NCBI RefSeq assembly: GCF_900112935.1
Contig: NZ_FONM01000019.1
Coordinates: 1-57,959, forward strand
Source of the DNA: Trichococcus pasteurii
Lineage (GTDB): Bacteria > Bacillota > Bacilli > Lactobacillales > Aerococcaceae
Length of the DNA: 57,959 nt
Reading direction: 5' to 3'
The notes beneath the pieces were generated by a model. The model had not been told where the DNA came from. It did no database searches and saw only the letters and a list, made by a program, of their open reading frames with translations. Numbering within the stretch: position 1 is the first letter of the stretch; each line of letters begins with the position of its first letter. The translations under genes were made by a program, and so were the position numbers. Below, piece after piece: positions 17,838 to 26,400 of the stretch.

Positions 17838-19175
17838 TTATTCCACGGCTGCCGCCACTTCTGCTTCCTTTTCGGTTTCTGGTTCCACTGCAAGCGCACG
17901 ATTGCTGGCCTTCACGAACGGCAGATAGATCAATACGGAAACAGCGATACAAATCAGTTGCGTAGCGACCGCACCCAGGCTGCCTGCTGTCGCAAGATAG
18001 CCGCTGATCAATGGTGGCGTTGTCCAAGGAACCATCACGACTGCCTTACCCGCAAATCCGATTGCCGTCGCGAAGTAACCGATTGTACCTGTAACCAGAG
18101 GCGTCAAGATGAATGGGATCGCCATGATCGGATTCAGCATGATCGGCATCCCGAAAATAAGCGGTTCATTGATGTTGAAGAGGCCGGGGCCTACAGACAG
18201 TTTGCCGATTTCCTTGAAGTCGGCGCGCTTCGAAACCAAGAAGACGGCAATCAAGAGACCGATCGTAACTCCGGACCCACCCATGCTCATGTACATATCC
18301 CAGAATGGCATGTTGATGATGTTCGGAACTTCCTTGCCGGCTTCAAAAGCGGCTGTATTTTCGGCGATGGCAGCCAACAAAATCGGCTCGCGGATCGGTT
18401 TGATCATTTGGTTACCGTGGATTCCGATCACCCAGAAAATCTGCGAGACGAACATCAGCAACAGGATACCCGGCAAGCCTTGAACGACTTTCGCAAGCGG
18501 CGCTTGGATGGTCGTATAGATGATGTCATACAAAGTCAATCCCGTGATCATGAAAATCAGATGGGCACCTGCCGCAATCAGTGAAACCGTCAAAATAGTC
18601 GGAATCAAAGCAGAAAAACCGCGGGAAACATTCGTAGGTACCGTATCAGGCATGGTGATCTTCAGTTTTTCCTGTTTGCTCAACCAGGTGTAAAGTTCAA
18701 CGGATAAGATGGCGATGAACATACCCAGGAATAAGCCGCGTGACCCTGTATAATTGCTGGAAAGGACATTTGTCACCGGAACCGGCGTCTCTTCAAACAA
18801 AACTTCGATTGCTGTCGGGATGGTCGCGATATAACTGATGACCGCCAAAAGACCAGCGAAATGATCGGATACTTTGTTCAGTTTAGCGACTTCGATCCCG
18901 ATCAAAAAGACCGCACCGATCGTCATCAGGTTCATGGTGGCATAGTTGATCGCCTGCGTAATCGGTTTCATTTGTTCCAAGAACCGTAAAGCCTCAAATT
19001 GGGCCAACCCATTCGTTGAATCAAACACCATGTTCGAAAACAAAGTGGCAAAAGCACCCGTGATGATGACCGGCAACAACATTGAAAAGGCATTTTTGAT
19101 TGCGATGATATACTTCAAATCATTGATCTTATAGGCGATCATATTCAAACGTTCAATCCACTTCGCATTTTCCAT
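17838..19175 (-). CDS. PTS EIIC, lactose/cellobiose family (second cluster)
   Basis: This 445-residue permease subunit imports a beta-glucoside with phosphorylation by a separate EIIB. It begins MENAKWIERLNMIAYKINDLKYI, has about ten spans, and carries NEPLIFGMPIMLNPIMAIPF near residue 330. An in-frame start exists at 19229, but AGGAGG at 19183-19188 selects the ATG at 19175. Its tail is rich in Glu and Ala (EPETEKEAEVAAAVE). It is the first gene of the operon, with two operator-like sites about 90-120 bases upstream. No EIIA or EIIB accompanies it. Confidence 0.92.
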   Translation of the reverse strand: MENAKWIERLNMIAYKINDLKYIIAIKNAFSMLLPVIITGAFATLFSNMVFDSTNGLAQFEALRFLEQMKPITQAINYATMNLMTIGAVFLIGIEVAKLNKVSDHFAGLLAVISYIATIPTAIEVLFEETPVPVTNVLSSNYTGSRGLFLGMFIAILSVELYTWLSKQEKLKITMPDTVPTNVSRGFSALIPTILTVSLIAAGAHLIFMITGLTLYDIIYTTIQAPLAKVVQGLPGILLLMFVSQIFWVIGIHGNQMIKPIREPILLAAIAENTAAFEAGKEVPNIINMPFWDMYMSMGGSGVTIGLLIAVFLVSKRADFKEIGKLSVGPGLFNINEPLIFGMPIMLNPIMAIPFILTPLVTGTIGYFATAIGFAGKAVVMVPWTTPPLISGYLATAGSLGAVATQLICIAVSVLIYLPFVKASNRALAVEPETEKEAEVAAAVE

Positions 19176-19264
19176 TCTTTTTCCTCCTAAACTTTTTGTT
19201 CTGATTGATGATTGAGTTGCCTCCTCCAACTCTCTTTTTCACATTGTAACCCCTTTCCCTTTCG

Positions 19265-19298
19265 TTGTAAATACCTATTTTATATTTGTGTTTACAGA
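19265..19298. promoter_or_regulatory. Paired GntR operators ahead of the EIIC operon
   Basis: TTGTAAATAC (19265-19274) is the complement of GTATTTACAA, and TTTGTGTTTACAGA (19285-19298) matches the autoregulatory site at 16319-16332 in 12 of 14 bases. The reverse strand between them reads ATATAAAATA, a likely -10, so bound repressor would cover the promoter. Confidence 0.65.
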
Positions 19299-19325
19299 TT
19301 TTTAATTTGAGCAGATGAATGCGTC

Positions 19326-19480
19326 GCCTCGAATTGAGGCGGAGGCTCTGTACTCCGGTGAACGAAGGCTTCGCCGTAGTTCGGACTGTCATTTTCCGTG
19401 CGTTCTCCGGCGAGATCGGCCTCGCAGAAGTTGATAACGATATTGGTTATCGTGCTCCAGCGAGGAGGCTCTCACCGGAG
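19326..19480. repeat. Multi-hairpin structured element in a 400-base gene-free stretch
   Basis: Between the EIIC start and the VOC gene there is no gene. Instead: a perfect hairpin GCCTC/GAGGC (19326-19340); CTCCGGTGA at 19353-19361 exactly complementary to TCACCGGAG at 19472-19480; inside it a GAAC...GTTC hairpin (19360-19382) and a CCTCGC/GCGAGG stem enclosing GATAAC/GTTATC (19420-19465). GGAGGCTCT occurs twice. The form suggests a structured RNA or a palindromic mobile repeat. Confidence 0.5.
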
Positions 19481-19532
19481 CTGGATGAAAGATACGTGGA
19501 CCCCCCACCAGAAATATTGGTTGGGACGGCCG

Positions 19533-19571
19533 AAAAAACGGGGAACATCTCAGATGAGACACTCCCCGTTC
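19533..19571 (-). terminator. Terminator of the VOC gene
   Basis: The reverse strand reads AACGGGGA, an inner TCTCATCTGAGA hairpin, then TCCCCGTTTTTT: a GC-rich stem followed by six T, eleven bases after the VOC stop. Confidence 0.88.
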
Positions 19572-19581
19572 TAGCTAAGCT

Positions 19582-19962
19582 CTATTCATGCAACTCCAGC
19601 GGCAAGCCGTCCGGGTCCTTGAAAAAAGTGAATTTCTTATTCGTGTAGTCATCCAAGCGGATCGGCTCAGTCTCCACGCCTTTGCGGTTCAATTCCGCCA
19701 CAGTAGCCTCGACATCCTCCACATAGAAGCAAAGATGGCGGAGCCCGACTGATTCCGGACCGCTCGGACGCTCAGGCGGATTCGGAAAAGAGAACAGTTC
19801 GATTTCGCTCTCCCCAAGTTTGAGATCGAGTTTGTAGGAATCCCTTTCCGCCCGGTAGTTTTCGCGGATGATCGGCAATTCCAGCACCTCAGTGTAGAAA
19901 GCTTTTGAGGCCTCATAATCGGAGGCGATAATCGCGACATGGTGAATTTTTTCAAATTTCAT
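19582..19962 (-). CDS. VOC family (glyoxalase/bleomycin resistance fold) protein
   Basis: This 126-residue cytosolic protein has two beta-alpha-beta-beta-beta modules: KFEKIHHVAIIASDYEASKAFY at the start (metal ligand H8) and LRHLCFYVEDVEATVAEL in the second half, ending FFKDPDGLPLELHE with a glutamate ligand. It resembles the small metal-binding VOC proteins common in Lactobacillales, often annotated lactoylglutathione lyase-like, although these organisms frequently lack glutathione; the true substrate is unknown. It is a single gene with its own terminator. Confidence 0.88.
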   Translation of the reverse strand: MKFEKIHHVAIIASDYEASKAFYTEVLELPIIRENYRAERDSYKLDLKLGESEIELFSFPNPPERPSGPESVGLRHLCFYVEDVEATVAELNRKGVETEPIRLDDYTNKKFTFFKDPDGLPLELHE

Positions 19963-20097
19963 AGTAACAGCCCTTTCTGTTTCGAGTCTTCCATAATTTT
20001 ACCATTAACGAACAATCTGTACACTTTTGCCCACAACATTTTTCTGCCCAACGGCCATCAAGATGACAGATTTCTGTATCTTTTCAAGCCTGACTTT

Positions 20098-20106
20098 TGA
20101 TATAAT
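20098..20106 (+). promoter_or_regulatory. Extended -10 promoter of the YbjQ gene
   Basis: TGATATAAT is a full extended -10 element, 65 bases before the start codon. Confidence 0.55.
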
Positions 20107-20170
20107 GAAGGCATCACCAGAAAGTTATAATCGATTTGTTGCACTGATTGTTTCACCGTTAGGAGAAAGG

Positions 20171-20524
20171 ATGGTAAGTCACATGATTATTACAACAACA
20201 GCCCATATCGAGGGGAAAAAAATCACTGCCTATCAAGGCATCGTTTTCGGAGAAGTCATCACAGGCATCAACGTGTTCAAGGATTTCGGAGCCGGCATCC
20301 GCAACATCGTTGGAGGACGTTCAAAGAGCTACGAGGATGAATTGACTGTGGCACGCGAAAACGCCTTGTCAGAAATGCAGGATCGTGCAGCCGCAAAAGG
20401 CGCAAACGCCATCGTCGGCATGAAGATGGACTATGAAGTGCTGGGAGCCGATAACGGCATGCTGATGGTCACCTGCAGCGGCACCGCGGTGAAATTGATG
20501 GATGAATCGGAATATTTGGGCTAA
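20171..20524 (+). CDS. YbjQ family (DUF74) putative heavy-metal-binding protein
   Basis: This 117-residue cytosolic protein belongs to the YbjQ/UPF0145 family, whose members form pentameric rings. Typical motifs are [31 protein letters not shown]-like (seen in two parts: [29 protein letters not shown]), [15 protein letters not shown] and a final GTAVKL strand. AGGAG at 20161-20165 favours the ATG at 20171; a second ATG twelve bases later begins [11 protein letters not shown], the usual family start. Function is poorly known despite the family name. It is transcribed alone and ends at a strong terminator. Confidence 0.92.
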   Translation: MVSHMIITTTAHIEGKKITAYQGIVFGEVITGINVFKDFGAGIRNIVGGRSKSYEDELTVARENALSEMQDRAAAKGANAIVGMKMDYEVLGADNGMLMVTCSGTAVKLMDESEYLG

Positions 20525-20533
20525 AAATTAGAG

Positions 20534-20571
20534 AAAGGTATCCGGGAAGCAATTTTCCGGATACCTTTTTA
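20534..20571. terminator. Terminator after the YbjQ gene, shared with topB-like gene
   Basis: AAAGGTATCCGGGA pairs with TTTCCGGATACCTTT around a short loop and is followed by TTTTT on the plus strand. The converging topoisomerase gene ends four bases away. Confidence 0.85.
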
Positions 20572-20574
20572 GGT

Positions 20575-22749
20575 TCATTGTGTCTTTTTACGCACCGGCT
20601 TTTTCTTGCTCGGAGCGAACGGTTTGAAGGAAACGGCATAATTGCCTGCTTCGTCTTTCCCCAACAGCAATGCTGTCGAAAAACTCTTGCCGTCTTTTTT
20701 CTTGAAACCGGAAAGGCGCTTCGTTTCCTTTCGGGCCAAGAGTTCTTTGGCTTCCTCGGGTGACAGATAGCGGCGGGCGATATAGCGGGAAATCCGGAAT
20801 GAACAGGACTCGCCGTAGTCCTGGCATTGTAGGTAACTGCCCTTGATGATCGCTTCTTTCCCGCAGACCGGGCAATCGCCTACGACCGCACCGTCGCCTA
20901 CAGCATCGATGCGCTCTGCGATCCCTTCGGACTGCAGCATCTCGTTCTTCGTGCCGAGGATTTCCATAACGAAGTGTTTGATATTATCCAGGAAATAGTC
21001 CTGGTCACCCTCGCCTTTATGGATTTTCGCCAAATACTTTTCCCATTCGGCTGTGAAGGCGACATCGCTCATCTTGTTGCCGGCCACGGCCTCACACAGC
21101 AGGATTCCCTTTTCGGTGATCGCCAGCTGATTCTTCGAAGCCGTAATGTAGCCTCTGTCCTTCAGGTTTTCGATGACGCCGGCGCGGGTCGCTTCCGTTC
21201 CGATGCCGTGCGTTTCCTTCAGGATCGCCTTGTCCTCGGCATCATCCACCTCTTTGCCGGCGTTCTTCATGGCTGCAATCAGCGTGCCTTCTGTGTAAGG
21301 CTTCGGAGGAGTGGTCTTCTTCTCCTTCGTGGCCAAGACGGCTGTTCCGGTTTCCCCTACCGTGACCATCGGCAGGATTTTGTCCTCCGGTTCGCCTTTT
21401 TTCCTTGTGTTGCCTTCCAGCTTCTTCCATCCCAGATTCTTGATGATCTTACCGGATGCCACAAAGTCCAGTCCGCCGATATCCGTAATGATGGTCGGTT
21501 CATCGTAGATGAAGTCCTCTTCAAACATCGCCAATGTCCGGCGCAGGACGAGATCATAAATTTTCTGCTGGTTCGCATTCAATTTCGCGATCCGGGCCTG
21601 ATCCGGCACTTTTTTCGTCGGGATGATGGCATAATGCTCCTGTACTTTGGCATCATCGACGTATTTTTTGCGCGGAGTCAGATTCGGCTTTTCGATGGTG
21701 TGGCCCAAAATGCCCAGATAGCCGGAAAGATTGTCCTTCAGATAGGCGAATTCATTTTTGGTGATGAATGTCGTGTCCGTCCGCGGATAGGAGAGCATCT
21801 TCGCTTCGTACAAGGACTGGACGGTTGCCAATGTGTCTTTCGCGCCCATCTTGAATTTGGCGTTGGCTGCCCGCTGCAGATCGCTGAGGGAATACAGGCG
21901 CGGCGCAAACTCCCGCTTGTTCTCGTTGGCTTCGAAGCGTTTGATGACGGCGGGCATCTCAGCCGCCAATCCGTGCGCCGAGATGAAGGTTTTCATTTCC
22001 TGTTTCGACTCGAATTCATGCTGATACTTGGCCTCGAACGTCCCATTCGTGACCGTGATCCGGGCCAAACATTCATAATGCGTCTCTTCCTTGAAGGCGG
22101 CGATTTCCTTCATGCGCTTATAGATCATGAAGAGCGTCGGTGTCTGCACGCGGCCGACCGAAAAAGCCCCTTCTTTGATTCCGGCCTTCTGGAGCGCAAT
22201 GGTGTACAGCCGGCTCAGGTTCATGCCCACCAACCAATCGGCGATTTCCCGGCTTTGGGCCTCGATGTAGGATGGATAGGTGTCTTTCCCGTCCAGCAAT
22301 TCGCTGAACCCGCGGCGGATTTCGTTAGATTCCAGACTGTTGATCCAGAGGCGCTTCATCTCCTTCTTTTCTGCACCGGCATGCCGGATGATCGAACGGG
22401 CAATATTTTCCCCTTCGCGATCCGAGTCGGTGGCGATGATGATGCGGTCCGCTTCCTTGAGCTGCTGTTTGATGTTCGCCATCTGCTTGCCTTTTCCGTA
22501 TTGGATCTTGTATTTGTAGCTTTCCGGGAAAATCGGCAAGTGATCCAGGCTCCATTTTTTCCATTTCGGATCATATTCTTCCGGCTGCAGCAGCCCCAAC
22601 AGATGACCGGAGGCATGCACGATGACCGTTTCGCCATCGAACAGGCTGTCCTGGATCACGTAGTTCCCGGCAACCGTCGCCTTCTTTTGGAAAGAGCTCG
22701 CGTAGGCGGCCGCCTGCGATGATTTTTCGGCTAAAATGACTGTTTTCAT
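20575..22749 (-). CDS. DNA topoisomerase III paralogue (type IA), DSDREGE form
   Basis: This 724-residue type IA topoisomerase relaxes or decatenates DNA by passing one strand through a covalent tyrosine break. It has a Toprim domain with IATDSDREGE (about residues 105-114), the linker SVGRVQTPT (197-205), and catalytic Y321 in LSYPRTD. Its C-terminus has one zinc-ribbon-like cluster (CPVCG ... C..C region) and a repeat with RRYLSPEEAKELL, ending in a basic tail KKKPVRKKTQ. It lies directly downstream of a second type IA gene (22.9-25.1 kb). The two differ throughout; canonical Firmicute TopB has DAGREGE, so this is the divergent copy. Confidence 0.93.
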   Translation of the reverse strand: MKTVILAEKSSQAAAYASSFQKKATVAGNYVIQDSLFDGETVIVHASGHLLGLLQPEEYDPKWKKWSLDHLPIFPESYKYKIQYGKGKQMANIKQQLKEADRIIIATDSDREGENIARSIIRHAGAEKKEMKRLWINSLESNEIRRGFSELLDGKDTYPSYIEAQSREIADWLVGMNLSRLYTIALQKAGIKEGAFSVGRVQTPTLFMIYKRMKEIAAFKEETHYECLARITVTNGTFEAKYQHEFESKQEMKTFISAHGLAAEMPAVIKRFEANENKREFAPRLYSLSDLQRAANAKFKMGAKDTLATVQSLYEAKMLSYPRTDTTFITKNEFAYLKDNLSGYLGILGHTIEKPNLTPRKKYVDDAKVQEHYAIIPTKKVPDQARIAKLNANQQKIYDLVLRRTLAMFEEDFIYDEPTIITDIGGLDFVASGKIIKNLGWKKLEGNTRKKGEPEDKILPMVTVGETGTAVLATKEKKTTPPKPYTEGTLIAAMKNAGKEVDDAEDKAILKETHGIGTEATRAGVIENLKDRGYITASKNQLAITEKGILLCEAVAGNKMSDVAFTAEWEKYLAKIHKGEGDQDYFLDNIKHFVMEILGTKNEMLQSEGIAERIDAVGDGAVVGDCPVCGKEAIIKGSYLQCQDYGESCSFRISRYIARRYLSPEEAKELLARKETKRLSGFKKKDGKSFSTALLLGKDEAGNYAVSFKPFAPSKKKPVRKKTQ

Positions 22750-22811
22750 TCTGAAATTTCCTCCCTGACAGGATTGCCGTCTGAGACTTTCAAGGCAATC
22801 GATACCCTACA

Positions 22812-22820
22812 ATTATAACA
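22812..22820 (-). promoter_or_regulatory. Extended -10 promoter of the divergent topoisomerase gene
   Basis: The reverse strand reads TGTTATAAT, 63 bases upstream of the start codon, after the terminator of the preceding gene. Confidence 0.5.
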
Positions 22821-22845
22821 TACGCGCATTCCCGAAATCCGATTG

Positions 22846-22890
22846 AAAAAGGACTGCGACAGGCACAAAAAGCGCCGTTGCAGTCCTTTT
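22846..22890 (-). terminator. Terminator of topB
   Basis: AAAAGGACTGC with its complement GCAGTCCTTTT forms the stem; the reverse strand continues TTTTTCAATCGG. It lies 14 bases after the topB stop and separates the two topoisomerase genes. Confidence 0.85.
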
Positions 22891-22903
22891 AGGTGAATCG
22901 TGC

Positions 22904-25099
22904 TTAATCGTCCAGCTTGAGTTTCTTCAGCGCCTCGAACAAAGCATTGTTTACCGGCTCTTCATCTTTATTTTGTTTCTTCAGATACTTTTGGACGTCT
23001 TGCTTAGCGGCTTTTCCGCCGGAGCCTTTTTTGCGTCGTTCGTTGAAGGCCGAAAGTTTTTCGCGATAGCCGCATTTGCAGGTGAAAATTTGGCCGTCGC
23101 CTTCGCCGTGCAGCTCCATTTTCTTCATGCACTGCGGACAGCGGGCATTCGTGACCCGCGCCACATTCTTGCGGTACCCGCAATCGCGGTCCTGGCACAC
23201 AAGCATTTTGCCTTTTTTGCCGTTCACTTCCAGCATCGGTTTGCCGCATTCCGGGCAGGTCTTGGTTGAGATGTTTTCGTGCTTGAACTTGCCTTCGCTC
23301 GTCTTGATTTCCGAAACGATTTCTTTCGTGTAGGCCTTCATTTCGTTGATGAATACATCCTTCTTCAGCTTGCCGGCAGCGATCTGCTCGAGCTTTCGCT
23401 CCCAATCGCCAGTCAGGGCCGGGGATTTCAGTTCTTCCGGAACCAGCTCCAGCAATTGCTTTCCTTTTGAAGTGATATGGATTTCCTGTCCGCGTCTTTC
23501 GATCAGGAAGGAATTGAACAGCTTCTCGATGATGTCCGCACGCGTAGCGACGGTTCCCAATCCGCCTGTTTCCTTCAGCGTCTGCGCCAAATTTTTGTCA
23601 GTCGTTTCCATATATTTTGCCGGATTTTCCATCGCCGTCAACAGCGTCGCTTCATTGAAGTAGGCAGGCGGTTTCGTCTGTCCGGATGTCTCGCTTACGT
23701 AACGGACAGCCAACACATCACCTGCCTCGATTTTCGGCAACAGTTGCTCCTGAAGACCATCTTCCGACTCCTCATCCTCCGTGCGATTGCTGTAGACTTC
23801 TTTCCAGCCGGCAGCGATGACCGTCTTGCCGCGGGCCACGAAGCGCTCGCCGCCGATATCCGCGCGCAGAGTCAGCTGCTCATATTCGTAAGCCGGGAAA
23901 AGCACAGCCAAGAAGCGTTTCACAACCAGGTCATAGATTTTGAGTTCCTGAGCCGAGAGCTTCCCGATTTGCACGACTTGTTCCGTCGGGATGATGGCAT
24001 GGTGATCGGAAACTTTGCTGTCATCGACGAACGATTTGTTTGCCTTGATCGGTTTCGCCAATACCTTGTTCACGAGCAGACGGTATTCCTTGATGGCGCA
24101 TGCCTTTAGTCGGTCCGGCAGCGTGGCGACGATGTCGTTCGACAGGTAGCGGGAATCCGTACGCGGATAAGTCAACAATTTATGCTGCTCATAGAGTTTC
24201 TGCATGATATTCAGCGTCTCTTTGGCGGAATAACCGAAAAGCTTGTTGGCGTCGCGTTGCAGTTCAGTCAGGTCGTACAAGCCTGGTGCATAGGCTTTTT
24301 TCGGTTTGCGGTCGACCGCCACAACCGTAGCCTGTTGCTTATCCAACTTTTTGACGATGGCTGTAACTTTATCGCGATCGAAACTCTTCGTGTCGTTCGT
24401 TTTTTCGTCCTGCCAGATCAGCTTCAGCTTCGTATCGGTCTGAGCCTCGATGCCGTAGTATGTCTTTGGCTGGAATTTTTTGATTTCCTCTTCGCGTCTG
24501 GCGATGATGGCAACGACCGGCGTCTGGACGCGGCCACAGTTCAACTGGGCGTTGAATTTCGTCGTCAACGCGCGGGTCGCATTCAGGCCGATGTACCAAT
24601 CCGCTTCCGAACGGGCCACCGCTGACTGATACAAGTTTTCATAGTCCTTGCCCGGCTTCAGGTTCTTGAAGCCGTCTTTGATAGCCTTGTCCGTCACGGA
24701 TGAAATCCACAGGCGTTTGACCGGATTGTGGACTTTCGCTTTTTCGATGATCCAGCGGGCGACCAGTTCCCCCTCCCGGCCGGCATCCGTCGCGATGATG
24801 ATGTCGGAAACGTCATTCCGCACCAGTTGGGACTTGACGGCATTGAACTGCTTGCCGGACTGCTTGATGACCGTCAGCTTCAGGTCTTGCGGAAGCATCG
24901 GCAGATCCGCCAAGTTCCAATTTTTGTATTTCACATCGTAGGCTTCCGGATCGGCAAGCGTCACAAGATGACCCAAGGCCCAAGTGACGATGTAGTCTTT
25001 CCCTTCAAGATATCCTTGACCCTGTTTCTCGCACTGCAGCACGCGGGCGATATCGCGCGCCACTGATGGTTTTTCAGCTAATACTAGACTCTTTCCCAT
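22904..25099 (-). CDS. topB: DNA topoisomerase III
   Basis: This 731-residue type IA topoisomerase matches the B. subtilis TopB layout: start KSLVLAEKPSVARDIARVL, Toprim motif ATDAGREGELVARWI (about residues 103-117), CGRVQTPVVA, and catalytic Y311 in LLTYPRTDSRYLS. The C-terminus has zinc-ribbon cysteines (CPECGKPM...C; CPQCMKKM...CKCGYREK), then a basic linker and an acidic end. It has its own weak promoter upstream and a terminator downstream, so it and the neighbouring paralogue are separately transcribed. It likely resolves replication and recombination intermediates. Confidence 0.96.
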   Translation of the reverse strand: MGKSLVLAEKPSVARDIARVLQCEKQGQGYLEGKDYIVTWALGHLVTLADPEAYDVKYKNWNLADLPMLPQDLKLTVIKQSGKQFNAVKSQLVRNDVSDIIIATDAGREGELVARWIIEKAKVHNPVKRLWISSVTDKAIKDGFKNLKPGKDYENLYQSAVARSEADWYIGLNATRALTTKFNAQLNCGRVQTPVVAIIARREEEIKKFQPKTYYGIEAQTDTKLKLIWQDEKTNDTKSFDRDKVTAIVKKLDKQQATVVAVDRKPKKAYAPGLYDLTELQRDANKLFGYSAKETLNIMQKLYEQHKLLTYPRTDSRYLSNDIVATLPDRLKACAIKEYRLLVNKVLAKPIKANKSFVDDSKVSDHHAIIPTEQVVQIGKLSAQELKIYDLVVKRFLAVLFPAYEYEQLTLRADIGGERFVARGKTVIAAGWKEVYSNRTEDEESEDGLQEQLLPKIEAGDVLAVRYVSETSGQTKPPAYFNEATLLTAMENPAKYMETTDKNLAQTLKETGGLGTVATRADIIEKLFNSFLIERRGQEIHITSKGKQLLELVPEELKSPALTGDWERKLEQIAAGKLKKDVFINEMKAYTKEIVSEIKTSEGKFKHENISTKTCPECGKPMLEVNGKKGKMLVCQDRDCGYRKNVARVTNARCPQCMKKMELHGEGDGQIFTCKCGYREKLSAFNERRKKGSGGKAAKQDVQKYLKKQNKDEEPVNNALFEALKKLKLDD

Positions 25100-25201
25100 T
25101 CTCTATTTCCTACTTCCTAATTTCTTGATTCGTCAGTCTTACTATATCACAGAAGTTTTATGCGAACGCCATCTTTTTGTTTTCCGCTTGTACATCTATC
25201 C

Positions 25202-25249
25202 AAAAAACCACAGAGCATCCGGACGTTTCCGTTGGATGTTCTGTGGTTT
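25202..25249 (-). terminator. Terminator of the ABC-2 transporter operon
   Basis: The reverse strand reads AAACCACAGAACATCC, a 13-base loop, GGATGCTCTGTGGTTT and then TTTT, about 55 bases after the permease stop. Confidence 0.85.
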
Positions 25250-25302
25250 GTTCTTAAAAATTCCAGACTAGATCGGTGACTTCGGAAACTCAACAAGCCA
25301 GC

Positions 25303-26400
25303 CTATATTTTTCGGTAGCGTTTCAAGCCCAAAACGTTCAAAACGGTAAAAAAACTGATAAACAGCAAAATGGCTACTACATCATTCCCGATATCCACCA
25401 GCGTGGCCCCTTTGATCATGACGCCCTGCAATGCATTCCCGATGTAATACAGCGGCATAAATTTAGCCAATGCCTGTAGCCATTCCGCCAAGGTACCGAT
25501 TTCGATGAGTCCTGAAAAGAAAATCTGCGGGATGATCACAACCGGAATGAATTGCACCATCTGGAATTCCGAGGCAGCGAACGTCGACAGCAAAACCCCG
25601 AACGATAAGGCCAACAATGCTGCCAGGAAGGTGATCAACATCACCAATGCGAGGCTTCCAGCCACCGTAACCTGCAGAATGCGGACAACAAATTCCACCA
25701 GCAACATGGTTTGGATAAAGGCAAAAAAACCATACCCCAAAAGGTAGCCTGCAATGATTTCAAACCGCCGGACGGGCGCCGCCAATATCTTGTCCAGCGT
25801 CCCGCTTGTCCGTTCCCGCAGAAGTGCCATTCCCGAAATCAGGAAGACCAGGAAAAAGACAAAAAAACCGAGTAATATGGGACTGATGGTCGTGAAGTAA
25901 TCCGAATCCGCCTCGCCATACAGATACTGTTCATCGATGGCCGGCTGTTGTGGAACAGCTTGAACAAGACTCGGGTTAGCCGCTATCGCCTGCTGGGCAA
26001 GCGACGCAAAGGCTCCCAATTGTAGTTTGACCAGGGCGCTTTGCAGCTTTGCCCTGACGACCGCACTCTTGGCAGGCGCGCTGTTCTCATAAGTGATTTC
26101 GATTGGGCCGGCATCTGTTTGTGCGATAAAAGCCACCAATTGATTATTTTTGATGTTTTCCTCGACTTGTTCTCCGTCCGAAAACAGGGTGACTTCCACA
26201 TGGCTCTCTTCCAGATTCTCGACTATTTCCGGATTCAGGTTGTATACCCCCACTTTGTAGGTTGTGTCTGTTCCCGAGGAAGTGAACAAAAAGTACATCA
26301 ACGTGAATATCATCAAAGGCGCGAACCACATCAAGGCTAATGTCCGCTTATCCCGGAACATTTGGATAAAAATTCGCTTAGCGATGGCAAATGCAATCAT
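25303..26400 (-). CDS. ABC transporter permease, ABC-2 type
   Basis: This 365-residue membrane protein has one N-terminal span (about residues 22-42), a large extracytoplasmic region (45-170), and a cluster of five spans (about 175-355). LRERTSGTLDKILAAPVRR is the typical ABC-2 coupling segment. The layout resembles NatB/YhaP-type or drug exporters of the daunorubicin-resistance group. Its ATG overlaps the stop of the ATPase gene by four bases (ATGA), so they are translationally coupled. Substrate is unknown. Confidence 0.92.
   Translation of the reverse strand: MIAFAIAKRIFIQMFRDKRTLALMWFAPLMIFTLMYFLFTSSGTDTTYKVGVYNLNPEIVENLEESHVEVTLFSDGEQVEENIKNNQLVAFIAQTDAGPIEITYENSAPAKSAVVRAKLQSALVKLQLGAFASLAQQAIAANPSLVQAVPQQPAIDEQYLYGEADSDYFTTISPILLGFFVFFLVFLISGMALLRERTSGTLDKILAAPVRRFEIIAGYLLGYGFFAFIQTMLLVEFVVRILQVTVAGSLALVMLITFLAALLALSFGVLLSTFAASEFQMVQFIPVVIIPQIFFSGLIEIGTLAEWLQALAKFMPLYYIGNALQGVMIKGATLVDIGNDVVAILLFISFFTVLNVLGLKRYRKI

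Noticed and set aside
17670-18584. A 304-codon plus-strand frame opposite the second EIIC
   Set aside because: Rich in Arg, His, Gln and Asp with no domain; explained by the complementary strand of the EIIC and GH1 genes.
20974-22722. A 582-codon open frame on the plus strand opposite the topoisomerase gene
   Set aside because: It is antisense to a gene with clear catalytic motifs; its composition (many Arg, Phe, His, Gln) is that of a complement-strand shadow.
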